Made by a program: the position numbers and the translations under genes. Shown one piece after another: positions 46,456 to 60,639 of a stretch of 64,000 bases of DNA (within the stretch, counting starts at the first letter, position 1; the number at the start of each line of letters is the position of its first letter). Source of the stretch: Coriolopsis trogii. Its lineage: Eukaryota; Basidiomycota; Agaricomycetes; Polyporales; Polyporaceae. The notes below the pieces were generated by a model that was given only the letters and a program-made list of their open reading frames with translations, searched no databases and was not told the origin of the DNA. The stretch covers positions 434,001 to 498,000 of the forward strand of contig JAHYIO010000007.1 of NCBI GenBank assembly GCA_020543525.1. The letters run 5' to 3'.

Positions 46456-49400
46456 CACTGTTGGTAACTGGGATGTGAATGTATTGCCATAATTTGGGGG
46501 AAAGGATATAAATACATGTAACTGGGCAAAGTGTAATAGAAAGACAGACAAAGACAGAGACATAGACACAACACAGACAGGCAGAGTGTGAAATAAGACA
46601 GTAAAATTCAAGGTGCAAAAGGGACTATGACAAAGTATCATACTCCAACAGACACTTCAGTATTCTTTCTCAGTTTGCTTGATCACAGGTTGCAACATTG
46701 CTCCATCAGTGCTCATGCCTTTTGGATTCTGGAACTCTCCTGTAGAGATATCTCCTATGCAATCATTGCATTATGAGCTTCATACACTTCCAGTTATGTA
46801 CAACATAAAGGATCTACTAGTCCAGTCCCTGTGGATTCCTAAGTTCTCAGTCAAGGTCAGTATCACCATGGTGTGCATAATCAACTATCTCTTCTTCTTT
46901 GTCTATCAACCACCTGTGCACAAGAAGCTTTACACTCAGACAAGGGCAAGTCCAGTTAGTAATACTCTTTTTTAATGATTCTCACGGTCTCTAACCACAG
47001 TGCTAGTCAGGTAACTCAGTGAACATATGGCTATTGGCTGAGGAGAGAGTGCAGGTATAACAAGGATAGGTCTAGAGAATTTAGTAGATTATGTGCTCTA
47101 TAACAACTGCCCAGCACAGAGCACAAACCCAAATTAACAAAGAGCAAGAACTTTGCTGTCTATATCCCTCAGGCTTGTGCTCCTCTCACTCTTGCTCTTG
47201 CCCCTCACTCCTGGAACAGGTACTCTATTACTCAAGAAAGGAGAAGTATGATGAAACACATTCACTCTAGTGGTATCTTATCAAATATGATGCAATTATG
47301 ATAACTAGTCTACTATCTGGAACTGCCATTAAATCTGTCATTACCTAAGGCCACTCTAAACTGAGTAGTATAATAGTTATAAACCTGATCAATTTTGATT
47401 GCCACACTTGGCACACTCTGAACCAAGTAGGTCTGAAACTGTATACAACTGCCTATGTGGCTTTCAAGTGGAATGAACATTGTAATGTTAGGGAAGGTGG
47501 AATGTACCACAGCACTAGCTGCATTGATAAGCAATGTGGTTCAGCTGCTGGTAATGGGAAGCAATGCAGTGTCCTATTTGTTATCTGCACTAACAGCTAT
47601 CAGATTAACTTGACTAGAGAGGGCCAGCTCTGATAGGGCATGATGGATGTTGAATCAGCAGTCAATTATTACTGTCAGCTATCCTAAAGTTGTTGTGAAT
47701 TGTATATCTTATGGAAATTGTCCTAGTGCTATTAGCTTTATCTTCTTGACATAAGAATTAGAAACTACATAGTATGTCTAGGGTTCTATATTAGGCACTA
47801 CAATCTATCAACTAATTTATATTGAGAAACTTATTCATATGTGCCAGTGAGCAAGCACTCAGCAAGCTCTTCAGACATGTTCTTTAAACAGTGTTGGAAG
47901 GTCCTAACCCTAGAGTAATAAAAGTTTGTATTGAGTGTTCAATCTACTTATTAGAGTCCCAAATATACTCCCACAGTTGATGTCCATAACAAGCACCATC
48001 AATAAGGCTCACCATAATAAAGACCAAGTTCTTTATTATTTATCAAGTGTAATAACAGTGTTCTGGTGACAAATTTAGATGCATATGCCAATGTCAGATA
48101 GGTACCTAAGGTTGTTGACCATACAGCTGAATGGTTCCCCTTCTGGTAAGTAGCCTTATCTTCTATCACTTTGCTAGGGTCATATACTGCATGAACACAT
48201 CGCATGCATAGGTAGATATAAATATATCATAGTTGTTCACAATGTCAAACAATTCAAACAAGAAGCTCAGCAAAGTGTGTTTCTGTTCAGACTGCTTCTT
48301 ATAGTGGTGCTTACAAGTCAATACCAGAACTTCAGGCAACAGGTGGGAATTTACATGAAGTAAGTACAATTATTGGACTCAATAAGTGAAGGCATGGGGG
48401 AAATGTGTCAACAAAACCTGTTTGTCAACACATTTCCTGCATACCTTGACTTATCGGGTAAGCAATTTGTTAGTAAAAGTAAGTAACAGATACTTACTTT
48501 AGCACTTAACAGCTCTTGACCCATTTAGTTGCACTAGTCATTTGTATTCAACCAGGCCATTTGAAGATATGGTGGTGTACTGGATTGAGCCCATCCTATA
48601 TGTTTTGATGTCACTTACTCGTGTTTTGGACTGAGTACCTAAGACTTACTACTATTATAATGAGTGCACTATGCCCATAGGACGTCCACTTAAAGGGCAA
48701 TTGGTAAGCAAACCCTTGATGGTACTAGATGTGTTGCTTTTCAGTGTACATATCAAATGGCAAGATACAGACATTGCTGAAGATGCAAAAGACAACAAGT
48801 GTCAAGTACATTGTCATTCAAGTAAAGAACCGCTGTCCAAAGATTTCCAACTAGTGTCAATGGCTCCTTTGCCTTTGGTGTGTAATGCTCCACTGGCTCC
48901 TTCTCAGACACCTATTACCAAATTTTGTTAGCATAGCATCAAACACTCTGGCTCTCCATGACATACAATGACAATGTGTCTTCTCGCAAACCTCTTTGCA
49001 AAAGGTTCTCTTATTAGTTGTTACAGTTCATATGTATTGTACAGTGCTCAATTGAGAGCAGACTAACATCAATTTACCCTCATATACTCCTGCATGATAT
49101 GTATGCTGGGAGGACTCAAGTGAGAATGTCATGGAAACTATTGGGTATTTACCCTATGTTGAACACATGCAGGTTTTATTTTCTTGTCCCAGAAGATCAC
49201 GTCTTTGCATGTGATATGTGGAGATCAGGACATCCTGATAATGATGTCACCCAAGCATGGATCATCCCCGAGTAAGTAGGTGTTTTATGTGGTATCATCT
49301 GCTTATGCATGTATGTAGAAAAACCATTAATCCCATATTATAACACGAGTTACAACTCGCACAAGACCTGCACATCTGCATTTGTCCTCAAAAACATGGG

Positions 49401-49639
49401 TGGGATTGCTTGGGAATGTAGCCCTTGTGCAATCTCTATTGGGTCTTCAGAAAGATGCTATACCTTACCCAGTCATATCAAGTCCAGTGTAATCTTGTTG
49501 AACCTAGTACTGATATGCAGAACGTCAATGAGGGAGAGTGCCCAGTTGAGGCCTATTATCACATACCCTACCATTGGCGACCATTTGACCCAGTCATCCC
49601 GCCATTGTAAGCAAAACATCCGCAGATATGCTTCCATCT
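46456..49639. other. AT-rich gene-poor stretch
   Basis: No conserved protein segment recognised over ~3.2 kb. A short imperfect palindrome lies at 48399-48437 (..CAAAACCTGTTTGTCAA..), and its core recurs at 61809-61830. Confidence 0.5.
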
Positions 49640-49985
49640 CCTAGTTTATTGTTCTGACTGACCATTTGCCTGGGAATGGTATACCATCAACAATGTGCTT
49701 TTAGTACTGCACAAAACAGCTTGCTAGCAAATTGCAGTCCCTGATCTGACATGATAATTTGTGGGAGACCATGAAGACAGAAAGAAGTAGTCACAGATAA
49801 AGCTGTCTGCTGTGCCCTCTGCAGTCACAACAGACTGTCAGATGGTTGAGCTTGCTGTGACAGTCTGCGATCAGTTGCAACACATTAAAGCCATCGACTT
49901 CTGGTAGGCCTGTGATGTAGTCACAAGTCATGATGATGAGCGACTGGACCGGTCCGAGGGTACCGTACATGCGAGACAAAGCTCT
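49640..49985 (-). pseudogene. Ty3/gypsy integrase relic
   Basis: Minus-strand translation shows DYITGLPEVDGFNVLQLIADCHSKL, cut by frame breaks, then SDQGLQFASKLFCAVLK and YHSQANGQSEQ: the three catalytic blocks of a retroviral-type integrase core in the right order. Heavily mutated, and no adjacent reverse transcriptase was seen. Confidence 0.82.
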
Positions 49986-50229
49986 GAACTCTCAGGGAGA
50001 AAGGGGCAAAAGAATAAACTAACCACCTGCAAGTGGCAAGGGAAGAAGCAAAGGTGAATTGAAGGCTGGTTGAACGTATGATCCAACCTGTTCGCTCTAT
50101 GGCTCCCTGCAAAGAGGTGCGTCGAATAGATGAGAGTCACAGAGGGTCATGCTTGCCAGGGAAGGTCGTCGGGGGAAGGGCGAGATTCAGAGTGAGGTGT
50201 CTAGGTTCTTGGATCGAAGCTGATTGCAG

Positions 50230-50850
50230 TAAGGACTACAAGGTCTGGTGAGGGATGAGACGAGGACAACTCAACACTGGCAATTCATTGAGAACAATTC
50301 AATAGGGACAATTGGGCAATTCGTGGGTGATTCAATGAGGGCAATTCAACACAGGCAATTTAATGAGGACGATTCAACAGGGACAATTTGATGGTTCAAA
50401 GACAAGGATTCAAAGAGACAAAAAAGATCACTGACTGACCAAGCTACATTTTGTATGTGCTGCCAGAATTGTGACTGTAGTCACACTGAGAAGCAGGGAG
50501 GACCACCGGGTACAACTGTGCAGTGCTTGGATGCTTAGAGCCTGTTTGGACTCAGCAACGGTCCACGTAGAATAGCATAGAGGATAGCCAGAAGCGCCGA
50601 GCTGAAGCGCAATTGTCACTACAGTGACCCAACCGTTGTTTTGGGGGATTTACGGAACAACTCAAACAACGCAATTTTACGTTATTCTACGCGCACCGTT
50701 GCTGAGTCCAAACAGCGCAAGGTTCAAAGTACATGAGAGACATTTTGATGGGGATGATTCAATGGTTCAAAGACAAGGGTTCAAAAGGACGAGGGTGTCA
50801 CTGACCAACCGAGCTACGCTGTGTACAGCTGCCAGAATCGCAACTGGTAT
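50230..50850 (+). repeat. Degenerate GACAATTCAA-type repeats around a MITE
   Basis: Irregular copies of a (G)GACAATTCAATGAG-like unit fill ~50265-50400. A ~80-bp block (GGTTCAAAGACAAGG..GCTGCCAGAAT) occurs at ~50394-50471 and again at ~50763-50837 as a direct repeat, with the MITE between them. Confidence 0.7.
50541..50730. mobile_element. Small MITE
   Basis: About 190 bp bounded by CTGTTTGGACTCAGCAACGG and its exact complement, with inverted similarity continuing ~33 bp inward (CGTAGAATA). No coding capacity. Target-site duplication unclear, so the superfamily is open. Confidence 0.8.
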
Positions 50851-53800
50851 TGAGAGGTCTTGCTAGCTTGGAGATCTGAACTCCAAGGGGGGAACAAAAC
50901 TTGGATTGGGAACACTATCCCAAAAGGCTCCTACTATGCTCGCGCTGTTCTGCTCTGCATCCTGACTCATCCCTTCGCTGCAAACATTACACAATCCTTG
51001 CAACTGACTCACCAATCTCCTTTGGACAGCAAGGCCGCAACCACAACGCACCCTGGCCTACAAATTTGTGGCTGAAGGCTGAACTTACTTGCCTTGTCAA
51101 GCTTCATCAGCCACGCAAGGCACCCACAATAAGCGCAGCGTTCAGTATCCTCGAGGCCCTCCAAGTTGTCCTGCAACTCGCCTGTGCAAATGGGGTACCT
51201 GCAATTTGAAGTCAAGCAACCCACCCTGGTACCGAAGCCTTACTCAAATGACTGCGGAACATCAGACGCTCCTGAATCGAGTGATCACCACCAGTGATTC
51301 CGACTCTGTGAGCGCCTAGGGACTTTCCTGCAGTGGAATGAGGTTTTGTGTTGTTGAAACGTGGCGCCATTGGAACTGCCCTCATCGAATCTTTGTGGCT
51401 CTTCGCAGAGTTTTTGCTAGTCATGCTGCTTGATGGATGCACTTGTGACTTCAATGTCAAATTGCCCATGGCGCTTCATCCAGTTGGATCTTGGTCCGAA
51501 TCATGCAGCTGTGAGTCTAGACCTTGGTACGATGCTGATTCGCACATTACCCAAGTAGTCTTTGAGCACTCACCATGAATGAAGTCAGGGGCGAAGGGAG
51601 GAAGGCCCTGGTTTCAAAAGCAGGGGGTCATGTTTGAACCCGATGCCAAACTGTTTGAAGACGAAAATGGACCCTTTGGAGATAATGACAGACCGTTCGA
51701 AGACGACTACCAAATATTTGAAAGTGATGGCGAACCTTTCAATGAAGGGGACGAGGTGAGGAGCTGGATGCCATGGTGTGAGCTTGTCCAGACAAGCCCC
51801 GTACGTCAAATGTGATCTTCAACCTGCAAGGCTTCAGAAGGAGCTGACTCAATGTCCTCTGGTTCTTGAGCGAATGCTTCTTGAATTGGTTGTGCAGCTT
51901 GGTTTGAAATAGCCCTGGAGGCTCATCAACGATTTTGTCTGGGTCCCTTCAGCACTTCATTCTGTTTTAGTGGTCCCTGTATCTCAAGTCTGTCAGGTCA
52001 CCAGGAGAGTGCATCTTAACTGCTCAACTATCTTGGGTACTGGGTTTGTGCATAACCACAAATTCAAATCATGACAGATGAGAGCCCAGCATACTTGTTG
52101 GGTCAGATTCTGTAGGACTGGACTTTGCATGAACCAATTTTCAGCTCAGCTCATCAAATGCCTTCTGCTCCTCGACTTCCCACTGCCATGTCGTTTAGAG
52201 ATTCTGCACACAATCCTGCTTGGAGTGGTCAAGTGACATTGGACACATACATCGTGGTCAGCAAGTCAGAAAGCCACGTATGCGCAGCAACTACAGACAA
52301 CCAATATGTCTTTGTCCATGCTATTTGAGCCAACTATATTCTGCAGTATGCAAACTCGCTTATTGGCTGGCAGCTGGAGACTGTCACTCAGACATCCATG
52401 TTCCATGTTTATGATATTGTGTCTTCCGACCACTTCAAGCTATGGATCCATACTGGTGAAATGAACGCGCTACTATGGGTTCCTGTGATACATAATATGC
52501 CAGAGTATAAGGTGTGTACAGTATGAAGGCATCGAGACATCAATGAATGCTGATTGATCTGGTAATGGGTACAACAGGATCTCATGGTAGCCGTTCATAC
52601 TCCCAAAAATGTGGAATGAGTTGGTCCTCTGGTCGGCCTATATACTGAGGGGTTCGAGTCATTCAACGCAATCTTCTGTGAGGCATCCATTCACTCCAAT
52701 CACCAGGCTCCCAGTTGCGACATTGCCCAGAAACTTTGCAGGTCAGGAATTTCTCAAGCACCATCTCGCCGGAGGATATTGGCCATTGCAGGAGAGTGCC
52801 GGGTGGGTTCAGGCAGGTCCCTGCATCCGAGATTGTCTGCATGATCACCCAGGACTGGAGCGTATCATGTGATGCTCGTTGGACCATGAAGAGAAGCCTG
52901 ATTCCTACAAACTCGAACCACTCTCACATGGACCCAACCAAGTGTTATGCCTGGTCAGACAGAAGGTTGCCGAGCCCTCAATCAAAGCGACAATGACCTG
53001 AATGCAAGTTACACTTTGTGCTTGCACAAAGTGTGGCCACCCAATGTAATATGACAATCTCACTGAAGTTTTCTATGCAGTCTGAGCAGGTCATTTTGAG
53101 CCGTGTTCATGGGATGCTAGCCCAACCTGGAGGACCATGCTTTGGTGATTCTTCATGTGCTCAAGGCAGCAGCTTCATGACATTTTCCAAATCTCCTATT
53201 TGGTCCGCAGGCATGGAGAGACATCATATCTCATTGTCAAGCTCTGGCTGATTTGTAGCGAATACCATAGGAATACGCTTTGCATTCAACACACAGCACA
53301 ACTGCGCTACTGCAAAATGTCTAGCCACAGGCGAGCAAGCTATATGCCAGGAACGTGGTTATTGAGACATCCATTGTCCACAACGATCTCGCACAATATG
53401 TGATCCACTCGCACTCGTTTCACAACCTGCACCCCATCCAATCCGTGTTGCCTAAAGAGCTTACTCGTCTGGTATCAAGATCGGGGACACGCGCTGTGCT
53501 GATCAGATATGGGCCGCCAAGTTGCGTGGAGAACAGGCGCAAAAGGATGTTTCTGCTAAGGCCAGAAAATCCATGACCGCATGGACAAGTTAGCAGGTTG
53601 TACACCTGCAGCAGTGCCAGTGCTTAATGAGGGGGAAGATCTACCAGCAGCGACACTGAGACCGAAGCCACAGCCTCAGAACTCAGGGCATTCACAGCCA
53701 AATGCCAAGCGCAGATGTCAGGGAGGGGAATAAACCATGGCAAGATATATTCAGACAGCACAATGTATCACAGAGTAGCGATAATCGATCACAGTGGTAT

Positions 53801-54399
53801 GCATCCATGAGAGATGATATCCTAAGCCCAGCAGACAGGACAGGACACCTCCACATTTTCATCATCACTCAAGCACACCATGTTGAACTTGTGCTCACGC
53901 TTAAACAGTAAAGGCCATTACATATGACCGCCTGAAGCAGGCCAGATTCTTGCTGTGATCTTGAGGTGGACAGGCTGTCACACATCAGCACAACATGCAG
54001 TCGCTGATGAGAGGCGATGGCAGTGGCAGTGTGTGACAGGCGCCCCAGGCGACCTGTCGGATGGTGGTCAGGTTATGGTCAGATGTGGTCAGACAGACAT
54101 TGTTCGACCGTTTCTTCTCCAAAGTCCAACTGCAACCACCTTGCATGGCCGTCCGACAAACATGAGCGATCGCTACAAACAAATTGCATGGTCGTCCAAT
54201 GACCATCCGCCGCTTGTGGTACGGTCATAAATGATTACTGTTGAAAAGTGCAACATTGCTCGAAGTACATTCAACCATTATTGCTCATTCAATTCGCAGG
54301 TGCACACGCATGATCAACGCATAGCTCTCAGGCTTATGTTGAGCCCTGGGTCTGGATCACCTACCCTCTCCCTACCTTTCGGCCTCCTCTTTCAGTCAC
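50851..54399. other. Moderately GC-rich non-coding stretch
   Basis: Less AT-rich than its surroundings, with many short open frames on both strands but no recognisable protein family. It may be old gene-derived DNA. Confidence 0.45.
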
Positions 54400-55103
54400 A
54401 ACATAGATAGCCAATACAACGTGCTATGTTCACACCTCGACGTGAAACGGCTCAAACCAAACATCACGTAGCCATCGGCCATGTCTCTCGCCGCAGCCAA
54501 CCAAGCAATCGTCCGCAAGTTTGCATCTGACACTGGCGACTGCACCATGAGCCCTTGACATGCATGCATGCCCTCAAAGAAGCCAAGCGTGGAGGTAGGC
54601 GTGTCAATTCGGGGGTTGTATGCATACACTTGAGGCTGGTCTTCATAGACACCATGCGCCCAATATCCTCGTTTGCTGTCCTGGTCGTTAGTTATAGATG
54701 CTATGCAATTTGCCAGATGTCTTGTTGGCGGCGGAGATGTTGAGAATACCATTGACGTTCATATCAACGGTGACCTCCATCTCAGGAACACCTTGTGGGA
54801 TGCTGACGGAATGCTGGAGAGCTCAACCTGCGCATGCTCACCTGTACACACCAGGCTGGCAATTGAAGACCTTGGACTTCTCTGTTGACACAGTCATGTT
54901 ATGATTGATGAGGGAGTCATGGCACACACCACGACCTTGATACTAAGGGAGAGAGGAGCAACATCAAGAGGAGCAGGTCCTGGCAGTGGGTTCTCTGGGT
55001 CACCTGCACTTGAGGTTTTCCAGGTTAGGGCAGGGAGAGGACGTAGTGGCATGCGACTTGTATGGGCATGATGGAGGGAAACAGGCGAGGTGACGATGTT
55101 CAC
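54400..55103 (-). pseudogene. HSP70 pseudogene fragment
   Basis: Minus-strand pieces match the HSP70 interdomain and substrate-binding region: LDVAPLSLSIKVVVCAMTP, a stop, FNCQPGVY, then GVPEMEVTVDMNVNGILNIS with AANKTSGK, then ITNDQDSKRG in another frame. Several stops and frame changes; no nucleotide-binding domain was convincingly found upstream. Intronless over what remains, so a processed copy is possible. Confidence 0.82.
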
Positions 55104-57800
55104 GAAAGTCGCCTATGTCGTCACTGATGTGGAGGTGATCAATGGGTCGGCAAATCATGTGACTCAATCACGCTGCTCATATGATCGCTCTCCAAGTCGT
55201 CCATATCAATTGCCCTCCTCTTGGGCAAGCCCAGTACGGGAGCTATAAAGAACGACTCTGCACACCTGCTGTCCTCATCTCCCCCTCGTACGCTCATGAT
55301 CCACACAAGCACCCCTACCACCTTCACAATGCCGCAGCCATTTCAGACACTACCAGACCGGATGCACATCATACCAAGCACTGAAACACGCCGCACATGG
55401 CTACAGGGGGATTGTATGTGGCCAACGATCAATTCCAGTGCACATATAGTAAGCATATATACTTATTTGACTACGAATCTCCATGGCCAGATTCTACTGT
55501 GGGTTCCTTGAGCATACATGTGCGCTGAGTGGCTTTGCACTGATACACCTCTCTCAAGGCCGCACCTATAAGCACCTGAATGACTTTGGCACAGGACCTG
55601 ATGGGTGGAACTAGACTCCCTGCAGAAGATGGTGAGCACTGCGCATATATCAATGCCTACTGCACCTCTCCTCTTGCAGCATATACCCTTCTGACCCTCC
55701 TGAAGTCACCGTAGCGACACGCCGCACCGTGCATGTTATGAGCATTCCAACATTGTTGATATACATCAGGTGGTTGTAAGCTCGCTTCGTACTAGTCCAT
55801 CCTCATCAGTCCTCATCCTTGATCAACAGCTCATCCTCGACTGACGCTGGATCATGACCGCTACAACACCCTCTCCATTGCATCTTCAAGCAGACCCAGG
55901 GTGACGCCTGGTCGCGCACCAACGAGGGTAACATCGCAATCAGTGTCGCCCTTCATGTGGATAATGGAGAATTATGTGCCTTTCCCTACAAGCACCCCGG
56001 ACTAGAGCCTGAAGTCAAGGCCACAGACTGGGTCCTCAATCCTGTTGTTGCTGTGAAGGGCTACAGTGATTGTAGTGTATGCCACCTTCTCTGCAGTGCC
56101 AGTGTGTATCCTATCCTCCGTTAAGAACCTGTGCGATACTGATGATCCCATCATGGGCTGAACAATGAGTCCATCCACATTGACGCCAACACGCGTATTC
56201 AATAGCAGGCCACCGCTGTGATCTCGGACAGGTGACAAGGAGCAGAGTGTAGCTTTCATTGTAAGTGGTATCTTTGTTCGCTTTGTAACCCGGTCAACAA
56301 AACCCTCACCATGGCCAATGCAATCTGATGCAAGGCAATAGTACGAGACTCAAGAAACGGAGAGTGTTCTGCACAGGACAATGCAAAGATCCCCAACTCT
56401 ATGCTCAGCTCTGAGATCAAAATACATGCTCATTGCTCTTGTGTGTTACCCAATCACTAACAGACAAACAGGCTCTATCACTCCCAACAGGATGATCAAT
56501 GCTCACCTTCCATCCATGAACTAGAATGTGCGCTGACTCAGTACATTCCTCGCGCTCTCCCCTTGTTTGATAATCTCTCTTCCAGATTTGTATCTTGTAT
56601 TGGTGTATCCACCGGGGTGGCCCGACTGTTCAAGATGCGTCTGACCGCCTTGGTAGCCATCAGGCAAAGACGGTCATGTGCGTTGAAGGAGGACCACGCG
56701 CGGTCACCAGTATGCATGTTGCAGCACAGACAACAGGGAGGGGAACAATCATAGCTTATTATTGTCAGAGAATGGGTAGTACTTACATAAGTCAGCCAAG
56801 ATATGCCACATTGCGAGTGAAAGACATAACAAAAGTGTGGCCTGATATAGCAGTCATTCTCATCCACTACATTAACAAATTCCTTCCCCATATCAAACAT
56901 AGCCACAATGCATAGGCAGAGTGAGTATATCTATAACCATCATGATTGGTCAGAAGCACTCCAAACTCATGTGGGCCATGCAAACAACGACGAACCATAC
57001 TCTCATCCTCACACTCCGCAGTTGGACAAAGATGATGATAGTCTTCCCAAAATGTACGGTGGGTGGTCACAAGGCCACGCACCTCCATGCTTCAAGGAGC
57101 ATGTCTACAGAGGAGACATCACTCGATGACGCTACAATGGGGAACTACACCACATTGGTCATTGTCACATAATGAGGTTGTGAACAGAGTACTCACCAGA
57201 GCCCGATACATGGCAAACGATATGCCCATCACGCATTGTGTTAAATTCAACCCCATGGACCTGCTTTGTCTGACAGACTGTTCATTGGCTGAAGAACAAC
57301 GCACACTAAGGTCTGCAAATAATGCACATGCCGAAGGTATCCTACCCACTGCGATAGAGAAAGAGCGAACTACTCTTCTTCTTGTGCTGATGGGTGGTAT
57401 TCTTGCTTTGGCAAAGGCGATTGCACGGCGCGACCTCCAGCAGCAGAATATGGGTATGAGGAAGACTGTAGACGGACTAGAGGCACTACAGCAGGTGGAG
57501 AGTGTCTGTGTTGACTATACTATTGTGAACCTTGTGAGACTGAGTAAAAGCAGTGTCTCAGACCGACTCACCATACTGCTGCTGTAGTAAGGATTGTAGT
57601 AGAATGGAGCCATTTCCAATGTGACCCAGCAGATGTTCAACCACAGGAACAGTCTCATCTCCTAAGAAAGCAGTCATTGGGAGAGAAACCATACCATTGG
57701 CTGAGAATGGGCTGGGCAGACGATGGCTGGGGACCAGCCTGTGAACCTCCCAGCCAGGCAGGTGCTCACATGCTGAGGGGATGGAGCGCAACCTCACATG
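55104..57800. other. Non-coding stretch, nothing recognised
   Basis: Contains open frames up to ~170 codons (for example + strand 57063-57587) whose translations show no known motif. Could be decayed gene or element sequence. Confidence 0.45.
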
Positions 57801-58070
57801 GTGTAGTTGGAAGAATTTGAGGAATAGAATGTGAAGAAGATGGTGGAGCACAGAGGTAGGAAGGTCAATGTGTGGGGGTGCCTGACTAGCCATGGGCCTG
57901 GCAATCTCTGCTGCTTTGAAAGAAATCTCATAGCAGTCAAGTATTATCATATTCTAGACAAGGGCCTCATGGGGATGCTGTCTGACTACTTGATGGATTG
58001 GTTTACAATCATCTTCCAGCAGAATCACGATCCCAAGCACATCTTCTGTCTTGTATCCTAATTATCCCAC
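57801..58070 (+). pseudogene. Second Tc1-like transposase relic
   Basis: The translation contains RKVNVWGCLTSHGPGNLC and IIFQQNHDPKHIF, corresponding to the VWG..F and QQD..PKH blocks of Tc1-type DDE transposases. Different lineage from the relic at 24910-25531. Ends shortly after in stops. Confidence 0.75.
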
Positions 58071-60267
58071 AACTTCAATATCACAGTTCTCCTCTGCTTA
58101 CAGACCTGGAGCAGCTCAGAGTTTTGTAGTGAGGACACAGGTGGGGAGCGTAGCAGTGGGAGGAAGAGAATGCCACAGGAGACTCTTTAGCACCCGAGCT
58201 TGACAACTTTATGAATACAGGCAGTTGTGAGTTACTTCAATGCTTCCTCCTATTATGACATCCTATGAGAATGACCACATTCATAAGTGTGTCTTGACCA
58301 GGCAGTGCCTGGAAGGTTACTGACAATATCAAATAATAATAGAAGCTGTGAACAACAGGCTCTGTATGCCATTTTCTGATGGCAATGGCTATATGGAACA
58401 CTGTCCTCATTGTCCCCCTCCTCCCTCTCCTGGTTGTTGTAATTGCTCTCCCCCCTATCTTATCTGGCAGCTTCTGCCTCCTATGGACTTGATGCTCAAG
58501 AAATGCATTGCTCCTTGGGCTGTGCAGGTTGACACCTCTTACATTCCAAATGTGTTCTGCTGCAAGCAGATCAAGACACAGTATGGGCTCACCCACCTCA
58601 TGAAGCTTGCATTGGATGAGATTATGGGCGATGGAATACTCAAGAGGATTACTGATTGTGCCTGGTCGAACAAGATCCACATGACCAAACAGCTGTATTG
58701 AGAAACAAAGTGGAATCACACTCAGGACTTGGGCAACATAGTATTGGAGCTTGTCAATAAGTACAGTATATGTGATTTGTACTAGTGCTTGCTGCTGATA
58801 ATCTGCCAGATTCTATCCACTGCCTCCACCTTCCTTCCAACCAGAGAACAGATAGGGTAATGTGAACTTAGCAGTCAAGGTCCCTGCTATGAGAATATGC
58901 CATGCATGCAGTAGAGGTGGTCATACAGTACATTTCACCACATGACCATGCTTTTTGTTATAGCTGATATCTTTACGATTTGAATTGATCCTGTCCATAA
59001 TACACATCCAAACCTGTCATCCGAGAGAAGAGAGACAAGGAGAACATCTTTCTAGAGAAAGACACCTCCTCTGCCAGTGCATCTTTGTCAGCTCACTTCT
59101 CCTTCCCTTTGGGGAGTAGCTACAACAACTTCTGGACCTCATTCTACCAGACACTCTTCCCACACAAGACTTTGAGACTATCTCCATGCCATATAAGGAT
59201 ACTATTCCATCCAGTCATATGTCCAGCTTTTCTGTTGCCAGATCCTCCGCAGTTATCTCCTGTTCTAACACCTCATCCTCCTCCAGCCCATCTGCCTGCC
59301 CTCCCCAATGATAGTGCTTGTTTTTAAAGTCATAGTGACCTTCCTCCTGAGCAATAAGCTTGGCTTCTTTCTATATGACTTTGGGTACATTGTACATTGT
59401 TCTTCTGCTAGGAATGTACTTATTGGGATGCAGATTTTTTAGTCAGGTGTTATTACAAATGTAGTGTTTATTTCCCATATGACATGGCACATTGATACAG
59501 GGTGAAGTTGGTTTCAAGTGACTTGTGCAGTAGATTTGTATCAATGGCAACTTCTCAATAACGCACCATTTTGTGTGATTTGACCCTCCTCCTCTGTAGG
59601 TAACCTGTTGGCACCAAGTGTGAGTGATATAATAGAAACCTAGCTCGCAACAACAGCCCTGCCTTGGTATGTAGATTCTGAAGCTCAACCACCTAGTCAA
59701 CACCACACCATTGACTATTCTTCTCAGTTGGATTGACAAGCATATACCATATTCATCAAGAGGCAGCAGACAAGAGATCCAGGACAGATCAGTCACCATG
59801 GCAAGAGGCGGTTCGTAAGGTACCAGTAATCAAATGTGAGTTGCAAGCATTTCAATTACAAAGCATGAGACTTACTCCAAACCCCCAGGGTGGAAATGCA
59901 TAGTCTACATATCATACTTATGTTTCCCCAGACCCATAGTATAACAAGCATATCCTACCAACCAATACCCCCAGCATTCAATGTGAATGACAGTTCTTTG
60001 TACAACAGAAGATAATGCATTGTTCATATTACATTCTCCTGCCCTTTGTTGTGTGTATCCTTCCTCTCAAACTTGAAGTTGAACATACCCAATCCTGAGC
60101 CCTAAATGTAGTTATATGTGATAGTGTTTGCAATGTCCTCTATGGTGGTCTCTGCCAATGGCAATATAGATATCTGCCTACTCCTCAAGTAATGTACATC
60201 CTATCCGCTTCCTGACCTTTACACACTATGCATCAAGGGCCAGCACAGTGAGGACATACTGAATCAA
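58071..60267. other. AT-rich gene-poor stretch
   Basis: Nothing recognised apart from composition. Confidence 0.45.
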
Positions 60268-60500
60268 CCAGGACCAGCAGGGTTGAGGACCTTGGCAAAG
60301 CTATTAGCAACACCTGGAGAAAATCGCCTGGTGTCCTTGATTTACAAACAAGGGACTGATGAAGGTTGGAGTTGGAGATTGGAGATTGGAGATGGATGGT
60401 ATGGAGTACAAGGTCAGACTGAAGTCCAATATCAAGAGGGCAAGTTCAGAGTTGAGCAGTGTTCTAGGAAGACAGTGTGTAAAGTAGTGATAAAGAGATA
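60268..60500 (+). repeat. Mutated LTR relic of the chromovirus family, + copy
   Basis: Aligns to 28460-28640: GAGGACCTTGGCAAAGCTAT against the element's GAGGACTTCGGCGAAGCTAT, then TGGTGTCCT..TTGA and AGCAGTGTTCTA. Nearly every CpG of the element LTR is TpG or CpA here. Confidence 0.75.
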
Positions 60501-60639
60501 ATGAGGCTGAAATGTGATATATTTTTGCTTCAAAGCAAGCCCCTACAGGTAGCATTTGAAGCAAAACAAAGTGAGATATAGATTTATTGATATGGAATAA
60601 GTAAAGCCGCCAGACATATGACTAGTAGCATCTCAATAT

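Noticed and set aside
52645..52665. Possible tRNA B box (GGTTCGAGTCA)
   Set aside because: No A box or acceptor stem pairing could be found around it.
57063..57587. 174-codon open frame
   Set aside because: No recognisable motif, no splice context, and it lies in repeat-rich DNA; not supported as a gene.
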